Assembly (NCBI RefSeq): GCF_947623445.1
Contig: NC_135242.1
Span: 18,910,001 to 18,974,000 of the forward strand
Reading direction: 5' to 3'
From: Clavelina lepadiformis
Taxonomy: Eukaryota > Chordata > Ascidiacea > Aplousobranchia > Clavelinidae
Length of the DNA: 64,000 nucleotides
The notes under the pieces were generated by a model that had not been told where the DNA came from, searched no databases, and saw nothing but the letters and a program-made list of their open reading frames with translations. The number at the start of each line of letters is the position of its first letter. Position 1 is the first letter of the stretch. This document shows, in pieces, positions 24,008 through 37,599 of this stretch. Position numbers and translations under genes: made by a program.

Positions 24008-26598
24008 CTATTTCTCGTTCATAACGTTATCGATCCACGATGTCAGTTGCGTTACATCCGAATCGCTCCCGAAACGATGGCTGTCAAAAAAGTGCACCTT
24101 AGACCTTGAGCAAGTTATGAAAACTAATTATATTACATTACATCATACATTGCGCTATTAAAAGGTCGTATACCATACGGGTAACAAATTGTACTAAACC
24201 ATGCCTTCTAAGTGATCATACGTACATTAGCCTATGTGTCTATAAAATAAACGATGATAAGAACATAACACTTAGTTTGTAAATTTTTTTGGTTATTTTA
24301 CTGTTTCATACTTCTATGCAGTTATATAAATTATGCCCTACCGGGGTACTCCCGTTTTGTCGAGAAGAAATTTATTCCAGTTCCAGGTTATGTCATTACT
24401 CCGGATTTGATCCCAATAAAATTCGGTTCTTACGCCAAGCATGTTGGTGGTTGCCGGACACGAGCTCTGCAAAACCCATAAATAAAACTGAACAACGCCT
24501 AAAATGTTCCTGTTCAATTTCTTATCGCTACAAAAGAGAAATATGTATGTTATTTTAGATTAGGTGTAACCTAAATGCTAGGTTAGTTTTAATATCATAC
24601 GCAAACAAAAATCAGAATTAAGTTTTTTAACATGTCAACAATATTCAAAATTTTGTTACATTTACGGTAACTGCGATGGAAAGCAATTGCTAAAGCCCGT
24701 TTAAAGATGTTCTTTTTAGCAGCAAGAAAACCGGTTATTACCACCACCACATATCGCAAGAAAACGTAGCAACGGTATTAACAGTAAAATGGATACTCGT
24801 TTCAATCTGAAGTTCACTTATCAGATAACCAAGGTCTATAGAGTATAGACCAATACACTTAAAAATGTAATGTCAACGAAGAAACCCAACATTGATCCGG
24901 ACTCGATATAATAACCGGTTGGGGAATCCACGTGTGGCGCCCTCTACATCAGATAGGCACATCAGATAGAAGAGCACAAACCTCACTTTTAAACATAAAC
25001 TTAGGGCAAGTTGCAAGAGGCTAGACAGTACACACCCTAATAACCCGCCCAATCGCGTGAGGATTTCTTCAACCAGGTCATTAGTCAGGCAAGAAAAAAA
25101 ATTCAACATAAAAGAAGCTGTAAACACTGATCTCCAGTCACACGCGTTCACTTATTTTTATTTGACACTTGTCTAACGTTCTTATCCATATGCTCAAATC
25201 CCCGTCCGTAATAATGTTTTGCGTCCATCGCTTTCATTTTAACCAAGTTAATTCAACGTCTAGTTTTCCGCCAATATCACACTATGAAGAATACCGATTG
25301 CTTAGAACGCATAAAACTAAATCGTCAACAAATAAAATAATTGTTAGTTTCTTGCCTTTCGTGTTGGTCATTCGAATATCCAAAATATGTAGGCATATAA
25401 CCTACCTTCAAATTCTTGTACAAAGATGTCTCGTCCGCGCCGTTGACGTTAGATTTGGCAAAATAATGAATTCTATTGTTGGGAACAAACCCGTGACCTG
25501 GCCGAACGTACTTAATCCCATTCAGGATTTCGTCATCAGCTTCGGGTTGTTGGAGGTTGAATTGATCACAAGGAAAAGCCAGGATCACCACAGGCTTGTC
25601 ATTGTAGAGCTTTAAAGTACAAAATAGTTACAAATACAAAAATTAATTAATTTGTACAACTAGCTTTAAAGTTGAGTTGAATAAGCAGGTTTCAACGATT
25701 ACTAGCACGTGCCAACTTACTTCGAGTAGTGCATTCATAGCTTTATACTGAGCCACAGTTGCCCCTCAGTAGGTGGCTACGTTGACAACGATCGAAACGT
25801 TGCCATGAAACACGGAAAGATCGACTGCCTTGCCTTCCAAATCGTTAAAAGATTGCGAATAAACGGAAAACTAAAATAAAATAAACGTGTTACAGATAAT
25901 AATTTTCCTAACACGAAGGTTTTAAAATATATGCAACAAAAAAGGACTTAATTGTTGGCTGCAGGAATGTGCATGAAGTTGGCTACCTACTGCTTCTTTC
26001 CTCACCCATGACTAATTTGCAAAGAAGTTAGTTACCTGTTACTTCTTTTCATATGTACTTAATAGTACTGTAGTTATACGTAAAAGAATGGTAATTTGGT
26101 GTATAAAAAAGTCAACGACAGCCGTCATGAGTGAGTTAATATTTAATATAAACATCGTTTAACGACTATGTGTTTGGCGATATTCGCGCGCTCAAATAGG
26201 CTACGCTACATATCATACATTTGTAAATGATCGCACGCACGTTTGCATGAATCCATGCGTGCATGTTTGCCATGATTTATAGATGCATGCATCCGTACGT
26301 AAGTTTGCACACACACAATCTACTCTACGTGGTCTTGGTACAGCAGATCGCCATTGCTTCACCAACAAGTTATGAGTAATTAAAGAAATAACAAAAGCCG
26401 TTAGCTTGTATTCAACATTATTTGAACAGACCACAAATCAGTAACAGGTTTCTAAGTTTGCGTCGGCGTCCAATATCCACACATATATAATTCAAAGCTA
26501 CTGACCTTAGTATTGTGGTAACATGTGGAGTTTTCGATGCTGGCCGCTGCGGAAAGCCCGCTTAGCAGCAGCAGTGTTGGTAAAGCGCTAAGGTGCAT
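24008..26598 (-). CDS. Secreted selenocysteine glutathione peroxidase (GPx3-like)
   Basis: Reduces hydrogen peroxide and lipid hydroperoxides with glutathione or another thiol. Five exons on the minus strand, written high to low: 26598-26506, 25870-25721, 25609-25406, 24466-24342, 24104-24008, about 222 residues, the length of plasma GPx3. Exon 1 encodes a signal peptide (MHLSALPTLLLLSGLSAAAS), so the enzyme should be secreted. Exon 2 holds NVATY-U-GATVAQY with TGA at 25768-25766 (residue 66) in the exact position of the catalytic selenocysteine. The rest of the tetrad is visible: Gln97 in FPCDQF, and Trp177-Asn178 in ITWNWNKF. KYVRPGHGFVPN and the DVNG-like SNVNG match the family. The UGA breaks simple ORF calling. 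Phases agree at all four introns. Orthology to GPx3 specifically, rather than another secreted GPx, is inferred. Confidence 0.93.
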
Positions 26599-28743
26599 CC
26601 TAGCCAAAATGAAATTACAATGATATCAATGAAAAGATTAATAAATGACAACTAAATTAAAAGCACCCCTCATTCTACTCTATCTTCTCCCTGCAGTTTC
26701 ATACTAATTCTGCCAATATTCGGTGCTAATAATTACCCTTAGTCTAGCCAGAAAAGCCCAAGCTTCCACCAGTAAAATCGCCTTAAGCTAACACTAAAAT
26801 GTCAACAAGTTTGGCCTTTGTCAACTCTGCCTAAATATAAAGGAAGTTATGTAATAGTAAACCACTAGCCTGAGTCCTGACAATGCTCACCATACAAAGA
26901 TAGATCAGGATCGAAATCTTTTTCAAATCAGTTGTATTCGTAACGAATAACAATTTAACATTGCGGAAAATCGAGCAGTTACACCTCGCCGCTTGTGAAA
27001 TAAACGTGTCTATAACTCATTTGAGCTTTGATTTCCGCCTTTAACGTTTAAGTCGTGCAAAGGATGTACTGAAAAACCTCACACAGCTGAACGCTTCGTT
27101 GGTTACTGTTACATGTTAGTCAGCCTGATGCCTATGTTCGCAATCGGCAACTAATTAGTATCTTATAGCGTTGCGTTGTATCTAATCGCCAATCCCCTGC
27201 ATCTACATTCCAGCCTCACCAGAAAATGATGCTACATTATACTTTATGCTTCATAAATGCATTAAAGTGTGCAAACTTTGAGTACGACCCCGTGACTGAC
27301 TCAGCGTTGCTCAAGTAAACAGAGTAGCAATGCATGACTAAACAATAAAAACATACTGCAGCAGCCAATAGAATAATCGCTCAGGTGGTTGCAAATGACC
27401 TTTGGCCTGATAAGAGAGGTCACCAGCCCAACTGTCATGTGATGGCCGCAAACAAAATTCATTCTATTAACAAGTAGTTTGTAAAAGCAAATGATAACAT
27501 TTTCCCCATCATTTTCGCATATTGGGATCCATAGTGGATGGTAAGGATTAGGACTAAGAAACAAACGGTTGAACATTGTCTATTCCAACCTAAAAATGTG
27601 ACCGGTCGTCTGCTAAATTCACTATTCTAGAAGTTACAACAAACAATATATCGTCCAAACACACAGACAGCACCTATCTGTGTATCATTATTTTTTTACA
27701 AAAAGAGTCACATTACAAAAGAACACGCGGCTACACGAACATTTACTGGAGATAGCAACGCTAACAGAACTAGGTCCATGCATGGTACGTTCACAAGACA
27801 AAAACTGAACGCGCTTTGAGGTATTACCAAATTTCGAAAGTTACTTGGTTTTTGTCGGATGAACGTGTACAGCAGGTTACAATATTTCAGCAAGTTGCAT
27901 GAAAATGTAAACAAAATTTTGAATTAGAAGCGATCTAATAACGAAATTCGAACACTGGAATGCAAAAATGCAAGTACTTCGTTGCACAATCGTGCAATAA
28001 TGAAATGATTTTCTTTTGAATTTGTTTCATCAACTGGCCCTAAACGTAATTCCTGTAGCAAGTAATTAAACAAACCATTGCGAGTTATTGCACGGCATAG
28101 CAGAAATCCAGTCTGGTCGGCAGTATAAAAATCATTGCATTACTTTCCATTAATTATTTTTCAAAATATGTCGGTACAGAGTAAAGAACAGCCCGTTTGA
28201 CAAATGCTAGATTAAAATGTGGGTAATTCAGCAAATCATAACTAGAGAAAAGAAGGATGATTTTCCCGTATTAACGATAGATGATTGGTGGTATTACGAC
28301 AATAGTCAAAATAACTAACCCAAAAGTTTTGAAATCTGCCATTTACAATGACTCATATAGTAAGTTCAGGGCAACCTAAATTGCTGTAAATTGTTTAACA
28401 AAGCAGTTGCAAATCCATTCAGACTATCCGCATTAACGTTAATCCACAAAAATGCACATAACCAAAAGATCTTAAATGTATAAGTAAATGTCCCGCAAGA
28501 AAAATCTCAATTGTCATTGTTGATAAAAAAACAAACCACTTCAAATTGGGGAATGGATGATTAACTTTGAAGTCCAGGTTTAGTTGGTACTGTACCGTTA
28601 AAATAGGGGGATAGAAATTCAAATCAGACACGCTCTCAGAAACAAAAATCGGTGAAGTAACAAAAAATGGATAACAGGTACACAGTTCTATTTTCAGGCT
28701 GAATCACCACAAGAAGGAAAACCTGTGAAGAACTCCGCGGGCT
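26599..28743. other. Spacer between GPx and RCC2 genes
   Basis: Both neighbours are on the minus strand, so this stretch should hold the RCC2 3' UTR at its high end and the GPx promoter at its low end. No exon chain is visible. Open frames at 27301-27576 and 27708-27914 (-) have no family resemblance. Confidence 0.5.
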
Positions 28744-31700
28744 TTAGGGACATTCTTTCGGGTCATAGAGTGGAATGTCTTCGAGGACCGCTTTGTCTTG
28801 ATCCTCATTTCTGGCAATCATAAGCGTGAACACTTGGCCGCAAGACAATCGCTGAATGTAGAGCCCTCCCGCGCTCTTCATGATGTCCGGGTTCGCGCTC
28901 GATTTACGGGATTCTCCCAAACCCTTTCATACGATTTTTGAATTAACATTCTTAAAGCATTTATGCTATTTGGAAGAATAACATAGTGTGTTATCTAGTC
29001 ATACACGCCATTGATGTTTTAAAGAGTCAATATTGAATGTACTGAGGACTTACCAGTTCTCCATTGCTTACTCCAGTTCCCCATACGATGACACTGTCAT
29101 CAGCTGCAACTGCTGTATGTCTGTAGCCACATCCGACACTTCGCACTTTCCAGCCCTGATAAAACATCATTTTGTATTTCTACACTGACATCTCACATAT
29201 CATACATCAACCACCTTACAAATTACCATGTTGGTGTTACATTTCTTGTTCTGTTATTATTTACTAAGTTTCGTTTGTCTTGCTGTTAACAAGAAACAGG
29301 CTAAGACCCTAACATAAAACCAATCAGTCTGTGGAGTTGAGTTAAAAAACATGCATATGTTAAATTCATTACCGAACTGATTCACACCACGATTGGTGTA
29401 AAATAATCATCCTATACATTAGTTTTTCAAAGATTACACAACTCCTACATGCAACTCTCATCAAAGAAATTATGTTCATACAACCTGCAAGTCAGACACC
29501 GGCTTGGGGTACATTGTAGTCTCTCTGCTGCTTATGCTACCTTGAAGACCCCAGAAGAGTGTGGAGCCTATTGCATTTTTATTTCGTGATTAATAAAAGC
29601 GGTCAACTGTAGCGTCAGACATGTCTTATGTACAAGACATATGTAGTTCTTTCTTTTACGATAGTTCAAAAACAAACTCCTACCCATTTCGTTAAGTGCC
29701 ATGGTGAAAGAGTGGCCAGCATAGACTTGCACTGCACCACGACCATTCCTATCAAAGATCTGAACAAGTCGTGGAGTGTGTTCGTCCTTCTGTTCAGAAT
29801 GGCCGAGTCGCCCATAGCCACCAAAGCCCCAAGTGAAAACCCTTTTCTTTGAATCCAAAGCAACCTACCAATCGTACATTATATGAGACAACTTAGCTTT
29901 GTAAAAACCGTATCAGCAACACTACGGAAATAATCTGATGCTGGGAAACCATTATCAGTTACATAGCAACTAAAAAGTATGAGATATTTCACTCACGACA
30001 TGATTAGCGCCACAGGCAATGTTTGTCACTTTCACATCGGTGATGGGAACAATCTGGCCGCCTTTCAGTTTTTCAACCCACAAGGGTATGCGGAACGCAT
30101 TCTTTACATTGTTAAATGCAATTTTGTTTCCTGTGGCTAAGTACTTCCCATCAGTGTTGTTTCCTAGAACAAACACAATGCGTATAACAAATCATCGCAA
30201 AATGGTATACTTATCAGAAGTGCGACAATTAAAGCAAAATTTTCATCAGTTAAAATGCTCCACGTACCTAGTTGTCCATACTCTGGGCATCCAAAAGAGT
30301 ACACATCACCTTCGCAATCAAGGATAACACTAAATTCACCACCACAAGCTACATCCACAATAGGGTTTCCGTGGTAAGCTAATCTAGTGGGACTCGGCAC
30401 GTTTGTGCTTAAGTTTCCTGCCATAGAAGAAGCATATGACAGGCTAATAAACAAACAACAACAGTATGCCGGAAATCGTTAAAACTGGTCACATTAGAAA
30501 GAGTGTGTTCACGTGCTAAAACTGCAAACAAATGAAATCAGAGTGGATAAAAACTTAAAAAAAGAAACATTTGAAGAAAAAAGAAAAAAAAGACTTGCAT
30601 TTGAACATAATCAAGTTATACACATCTATTAATCACAGCCTTGAATTGAATTAATTTAATTATCATGATTTGGAAGTATGTCAAGCAAAAACAACGTAAC
30701 TTGACCCAGCATACCAACTATCATGAAACTAAAATGGCCCAAAACAGCATGGATTGATGTATAGTTATAAAGAGAGTTTTAACCATACTAAGCAAAGTTT
30801 AAATATACAAATAACAAATTGTTGCAACAATGACAACAAGGACAAAGAGCATCATCATATTTTATTTTATGCTAAAATGTTTCGGACCTTCCGTTGGTCC
30901 TTCCTCAAAGTATGAAGCAGTAAATGCTCAAAGTACAGTATATACCCAATAAAGTGTGATGATGAGAAAAACGTGTGATCTATAGAGATAAGATAGTACC
31001 ACAGGTAGTGTAACATAAATTTACCACTACATACGCTGGGGAAAGACCAACGGAAGGTATGAAATATGTTAGCATTACATAAAATATCAAGCTCTCTGCG
31101 CTTATTGTTATTGTTGCAACAATTTGGTATAAGAACGCAATTTCAACTCTACCCAATTTATAATGCAAATAACACAAGTGAAATGTGATTGCAAACAAAA
31201 AATTGAATTTTTACCTAGTCCTAATTGGCCTTGACTGTTGTCACCAAAAGAAAACGTTTCACCACTCTCTGTTAGGCATAATGTGTGATTCTTGCCGCAT
31301 GCTCCATCAACAATAGTATACTGTTGCAAAGAGTGAATGGGTTTTGGAACATCATAGCGATTACGATCACCATGACCAAGCTGACCACACTCATTTCGAC
31401 CTAAAACATCGGAAGTAGATACATGAACATAAGGGCAATATTATTATTTTATTGTTGTTTCACTTGTTAAAATGCATCCTAAAAGTTATTTTATGGAAGT
31501 TCAAAAGATGTTATCACATTTAGACTATGTCAAAATACATGTAACTGCAAACTATACATCTATGATAAGAACAAACATACAAGAAAAGAACAAATGTTAA
31601 AATGCAGCAAGTAGGTTAGTTGCTAATAAAAACATATAATGGTGTTACATGAGGATAACAAAATAATATTTAACCTAACTGCAACATGATTATATACAAT

Positions 31701-34285
31701 ACTTAAACGACGAACTTGCAACTTACCCCATGAGTAAACTTTGCCCTCATTTGTAATAATCAAACTGTGGTTAGAACAACATCCAGAAATAGCCCGACTC
31801 ACTTTAACTCCACAAAAGGCCTTGTATCTATGTGGTTTGAAAAGATTCTTTCCAACATTTTCATATTTTTCTGGAAAATATAATTTGTAGACACCATTCC
31901 ACTTTAAAAGGCAGTGTTTTTCAAAATTGCACACAAAAATTATTTCAAAAAATTTGTAAATAAAGTGGCATATATACAATTATACATAGATCATTGAACA
32001 AACACACTGTATCTGGATAACCTTTTATAACTAAAACTTAACCAATAACTTATGCGTCATAAGCAAGAGTAACAACGTATACTGTTTACAGTAACTAACG
32101 ACAGTAAAGCATTGAATAAGTTATACTTTACCATCTCCCTTGCGAGGTTTCTTTCGGCCATTTACGCTCCAATTTGTGCCACCTGTTATTATAAGTTCAC
32201 CATAATCCTCTGGCAATGACAATTTCTGAAACAGAAAAACATTAATGCATTAAAAAATTATTCACACTAAAACACCACATAGATCAGGGCTACTCAACTA
32301 TTTTTAGCAAAGGTCCAGTTACAAAAGTTCAAAATTTGCTTAGGTCCGTTATAACTTTCATGAAATAACTTACAGTCATACAAATGTATCAAAATACGGT
32401 ATATAATATAATAATTCTCTGGATGGGTATTAGTTTACCACTTACATACTCGCTGATTAATTGAATAAGCAGGAATAACAAAACTAATGATGAACGATTT
32501 TATTTGCGTAAATATACTGAGACAGATAAAGTCCAGATCCAACACTGAAAAGGTCCGCATTCGGACCGCGGTCCGCCATTTGAGTAGCCCTGACATAGAT
32601 CAATAAATTTCCAAAACACACAGCAGATCAGTGTACAGAACAGCCTTTTAGCACATTTGACATAGACATTACAAATACATATTGCATTTTTCATTTAGAA
32701 CATTTTTCATCCAATTGAAATGTGACAAATTTTTGGAAGAAATTTATCATGTTCACAGTGTTTGTGATAAGAAGAAACAATTATGATGAGACAGTGTGGT
32801 GTGTGTGTCCAACCGCAGGCCAGTAAGCTTTTTCAATTCAAATTTGATGCAATATCATCTACCAAGTATGTAATAGCTGTGTTACAAGTGTTTAACAAAA
32901 TTCCAATGCCCAACAAACTTAGTTTAAAATGTGCACATTACTGGGAATAAACTTAGGATTATATGCACAACTCTATTAAAATATTTTACAGTTGCCAGCT
33001 AGAAGCATTGCTATGTCACAGAACGATATTTTTAAAATCTACCAGTAGCATAACTATTTTTGTGCTGGTCCATGTTGTGTTTGTGCTTGCAAGGTAGGGT
33101 GATAGTACACATCTCAGTACGACACTACTCACTTACATGGTCGGCAATCACTGTTAAATTTACAAAATGTATGGTATATCTATAAATATAATTATTATTA
33201 TCCAACTCCAACTACGCAACAATTTCTGCCAAGCTACTCTTTAAGTTTTTTACAAAAATGTTTGAACAAAACAGTCTGCCTGTTCTTAAGGATTTGTAAA
33301 GGCAAGGCAAATGTAAAGCAAAGCAAAGATAGTTGGACACACCTGCTTTAAAACATCAGTTTAACAGTAAAGACTTTAGAAAATTGGTTAATAAGGAAGA
33401 GAAGTTATGAAGATAAAGTTGAACTGGTTTGCCGAATATTGCCCAAGTATATATGACTTGAGCGAGCAAGATTATTAACACTGGTGAACCCAACTACAAC
33501 ACTACTGCAATTTTCTCACATTTTGTGAGAAAGGATGATCTAGTTTCATAGCTAAGCCACAGCATTCCTTACAATACAAAACACATTTTTGGGCGAGTTC
33601 TTTTGAAACAAACAAATTGTTTAGTTGTATCATGTTAGTTTATAAGTTAAATTGGGCAACATACTACTGACATTTTATAGTTTTGTTCAAAAACAAAGAT
33701 TTGGGATTTGTTTTAAGTGTCAACATACATCATATTAATATTCACAAGGACCTGAACAATTTTACTCAGATGGACTGTTTCTTTTGTTATTTTAACATGA
33801 ACATACATACATTCATACAAATGCTAATTTTACAGATATCAGTGTAAAATCAAAATGACGTTTCCAAACAAGTGGTTTTATGCTGCATGTACTTGGTTGG
33901 CCACCAAAAAGGTACTCTGCCAAATCGGGTGATCTTCGGCTTTTGAACCCATCATTAATTACGTCAGGCCATGGCTTGGATCGTAAACTTGATCATAAAA
34001 CAAAACTTGTTTTTTGAGTTGATGTGTACACAATCATATAACGATTAGTTGATTTAAATGCATAAACCCATAATACCCATATATTAAATCCACTTCAACT
34101 TCACTTTAAATGACATAGAAATAAAAGAGAAAACTTACAATTTTGTTTTCGTTTTCTTTAGGTTGTTTGTTATCAACTGTGACATCATCAGTTTGTGCAT
34201 CACCCTTTTCAAAATCTGAATTATCTTCCTTGAGTTTTTTGCTGCTTTGATCAACTTTCCGTGGATCTTGCTTGCGTCGAGGCAT
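28744..34285 (-). CDS. RCC2: RCC2 (TD-60) homologue, RCC1-repeat beta-propeller protein
   Basis: Regulator of small GTPases (Rac1, RalA, Arf6) and of chromosome-passenger function at the centromere and midzone in vertebrates. Ten exons: 34285-34139, 32225-32132, 31870-31727, 31400-31215, 30417-30268, 30163-29997, 29864-29684, 29567-29485, 29155-29054, 28923-28744, about 477 residues (human 522). A short charged N-terminal tail (about 49 residues, MPRRKQDPRK) is followed by TGGTNWSVNGRK and a chain of RCC1 repeats: GRNECGQLGHGDRNRYDVPK, ACGKNHTLCLTESG, GCPEYGQLG, IACGANHVVALDSKKRVFTW, GFGGYGRLGHSEQKDEHTPR, ending in IPLYDPKECP. The order and spacing follow RCC2 rather than RCC1, with the typical PITDV and WVEKLKGGQIVP stretch. 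Phases agree at all nine introns. The first intron is about 1.9 kb and carries a hAT-type MITE. Confidence 0.95.
32285..32592. mobile_element. hAT-type MITE (308 bp) in RCC2 intron 1
   Basis: Terminal inverted repeats CAGGGCTACTCAA and TTGAGTAGCCCTG bound the element, and the 8-bp duplication ACATAGAT flanks it exactly (32277-32284 and 32593-32600). A GGACCGCGGTCC palindrome lies near the right end. No coding capacity. The 8-bp duplication and CAGGG/CCCTG ends are typical of the hAT superfamily. Confidence 0.92.
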
Positions 34286-36205
34286 TATTCTTATGTTCAG
34301 ATTAGGTGTATTTAACTAAAAACTAGAAAGTGATCAACCTGATATTGTAACACAATGTTAGCAATATGCCAAGAAGACATGAAAGAACTACACTATAGCA
34401 GTACTATAAAAAAAAAAAAAAAAAAATGTGGACAGTTTAGCACATAACATACATGCTATTACAGCCAGCCGTTGCTTTGATAAGACACATAGAACAAAGT
34501 CTACATTTAATTAAGCAAGGCAAGTTTAGGTGTTTGAACACTACTTTAGGTCAAAGGCCTAATTGTACAAGAAACAAAGAAGAGAAACAGTTGTGCACCA
34601 GACTGGAAAGTATGAAAATTACACTGGTCAACACAATTTTTGGTGCCCAGAACTTAAAAACTAATTCCAATTACGTTTTGATCCCTTATTCCAAAAATCG
34701 CATTATTTTTTCTCTATTAGATCAAGTTATATATTTAGAGTTTTTGATATTTCTGATGACGATTATAGGTGTTTTGATTTGGTTTGTTGATTGCATTGTG
34801 AAGTCACCAATTTTGATTCATTTAATACTTGTTAACTATTTGACATCATAACTGTCATTATAACTAAGTAACACATGTTTAATTGCATGAACATTTTCTC
34901 TTTTCTCTATTTTTGGTGGCATCTTGATGAGTTCTTTCGCTAAAAACTTTCTGTTAAATCTAAATACACCTTACCATATACAAACAGTGTACAGTAACAG
35001 CAAAGCAATAACTAATTTTGTACAGCATGTGTAGGCCAGTGTTATCGATGAAAATCCGTGTGTGCCAAGTCAACAATTTTGGTGCTGTGAAAAACAAATT
35101 GAAAAGCTTCCTACAGCTATGGCTGCAATAATGGTCTGATATAGCCTATTCTCATTAATGTTGCTGATTGTTATACAGTTTGTTGTTAAACACTAAATCC
35201 TACACTGTATGATATATAGGCTATATACCTACAAACTTTGAGATGGCTTCATATTCGAAAGGCAACATGAAACGTAAAAGAATTGTTATTACGATATGTC
35301 CGGAATGAATTTATTTATCTATTTCTTTGCTTATCTGTGAAAACTTTTTAAATCATTTTTCCAACTAGACCTCATAATCCAGAAAGCGCTGTAACTGATT
35401 TTTCTTCCTCATCACAGACAACCACAAAGAGTTGTTGAATGTATGGAAATTTGGCATCCATGTTAATAAGTCTCTTGCGTGCATGTGATGATGTGTATTA
35501 CACCTTCTCTGCCTTCCACACAAAAACTTGTTGCCTTCGTAGGTTAGCGTTAGTAGGCTATGCACGTTTTTTCAATGAAAATATGATATATATACTTGAT
35601 ACTATGATACTTTTCATGCTGTCCAGGCAACCAGACGTGCTATGCATTTTCGTATTTCAGACTCTAAGATCATGCGCAATAAACACTGAACATTGCCTAT
35701 AAATTAGGCAACACAACTTTTTAATGATTATGGCTGAATGGTGCGAATGTTTATTTATTTTGCAATTCTGGGATGATATGAACTGAAGGGACTGTCTGGA
35801 TGAACTTTTTGTGCAGTGCTAACTCGCTCTGTTAAGACCTTGTCACCACCTGTTGTCCCTGTTGATTGTTGAAAAGTTGCTTTCAGTGCGCCAGAAAAAT
35901 TCGCCGATAAATCTAATGCTTAATTCCGCGCCACGGCAGCATAATATCTAAAACATGGAACTTGGTAAGAAATAACTTTGGACTTAGGAATTTCTTTGCA
36001 CAACTTAAACTCTCCAATTAATTTTAATCGCTCCAGCCCCGATTACCGACCTTGCTTGTCTTTGTGTAAGTTCCGATCAAAGAGTATAAATGAATTTTCT
36101 ACCCTTTTTTCCGATTGATAAACACCATTTTGAAACTGCTTATCAAAACAACTGAACAGGAGCATACGTCGTCTATATACCTTGCCCAAGAGTATCAGTA
36201 TTACA
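34286..36205. other. Upstream region of RCC2, no gene recognised
   Basis: Divergent spacer between RCC2 (-) and the D-serine dehydratase-like gene (+). It includes a run of about 19 A residues near 34409. The 132-codon frame at 34453-34851 (+) ends in a hydrophobic stretch but has no splice partners or family resemblance. Confidence 0.45.
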
Positions 36206-36208
36206 GCG

Positions 36209-36297
36209 GTGGCGCAACTAGGAATCGAACCCGGGAGCATTTGCATATAGCGTATTTTCAAACCAAACGCTTCAATCGCTCTACCTTCGAGCCTACA
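36209..36297 (-). repeat. tRNA-derived relic on the minus strand
   Basis: Read on the minus strand, GGCTCGAAGGTAGAGCG resembles an A box/D arm and GGGTTCGATTCC is a perfect B box, about 50 bases apart, followed by TAGTTGCGCCACC. The acceptor halves do not pair and the anticodon arm has a 13-base loop, so it is more likely a SINE head or tRNA pseudogene than a working tRNA. Confidence 0.55.
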
Positions 36298-37579
36298 GTA
36301 AACCAACATATATTTAATCGAGAGTAATATAAGATATAAAGATATTCATATATTATATATTATAATAAATGTTACAACCTCACAGATGGCGATTTACAAT
36401 TGACACCCATCTTGTGCGAAAAAGTGAGCAATGACATAATACTAATTACATGGTATTATGACGGTAACCGGGGCTCGAGCGATGAGAAATCAACGCTGGT
36501 TTTAAGTCGTGCAAAGACGTTCTTCAGTCCGAGGATAAATGATATTATTACCGGTATACCATACCGTTATAATTATGATCCGACATTCAACAGAAGCCAG
36601 CTATCGAACCATGCTGGTCCGCCATTGGTAGGCTTACATAGCGCCATCTAAAGTCAGGCTGGCATGCGCAAGCATTCCAGAAGTAGTTTGCGTAGTGCTA
36701 ATTTTGCCTAACCATAATTTCAAGCGACTGCTACTTGAAAAATGAGATTTGTAGTTTTATCCGCCCTGGTGCGCGTGTATAGTGTGCATAGTTACAGGAT
36801 ACGTTACATGCATAGTTACAGGATATTAGACTAGACTTTTTGCTTTGAATAACCGCTAGGCCTGTAGGCAAAATCCAATCATTTGCATACAAATACTGAA
36901 ATAAAAGTACACATGCTGATATGTTGGGATTTAGCAATCGTTCTGCGGGTTATGACAATGCAATGTAAATTTGATGTTCGTGTGGAACTTTATGGAATTT
37001 TCATGCAATTTGAATTGTCACGCCGAATGGCTTGTGATACACCTACGACTTTATAGCTACTGTATACCAGTTGGTGCTTTATGGTTTCTGCTTTTGAACA
37101 ATAATCTTTATGTCAAGGTGGACTTTAATCTGGTTAAATGGAACAGAGTGGCTATTTCACCGTAAAAAGGTCCTGCAACCCATATATAGTTAAAGTCATT
37201 ATATAGTCGGTTAGGTTAGGTCTATATGGAGAATGTATATGCAAAAAGTAGATTTAAGCTATTTAGGGTTTAGTTGAAGTTACATTCATTCATTTTTTCA
37301 TTCATTTTATTTTTCGTCTTCAAGGTAGGGGACGAAAAATTATACTAACGCAGGTGGTCGCAAACATATTAGCAGTTAATGACAATAATTTCCATAAATT
37401 AAATGGGCAAATGTGACAAGGCCTCAAGGGCAAAAACGTGCATTTCGGACCAATATGAGAATGCAAAAAAGTTATTACCGTCAGCACGGCCATCAAACCC
37501 AAATTACAAAACACATAATTTAAACACTTTTAATATGAAACAAAAGTTAAGCTGGTAGTTTGGCAGGACATATGTGTTG
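36298..37579. other. Intergenic sequence, nothing recognised
   Basis: AT-rich spacer. The frame at 36400-36651 (+) has no family resemblance. No repeat structure beyond short imperfect repeats. Confidence 0.4.
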
Positions 37580-37599
37580 TATCACCGTCAAGATGGAAC

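Noticed and set aside
24873..25151. 92-codon minus-strand frame between GPx exons 3 and 4
   Set aside because: Lies in an intron; the true fourth GPx exon is at 24466-24342 with the expected WNWNKF motif.
34453..34851. 132-codon open frame (+) upstream of RCC2
   Set aside because: The hydrophobic end reflects T-rich DNA; no family match and no gene context.
36209..36297. A functional tRNA gene on the minus strand
   Set aside because: The B box is perfect, but acceptor halves do not pair and the anticodon loop is too large.
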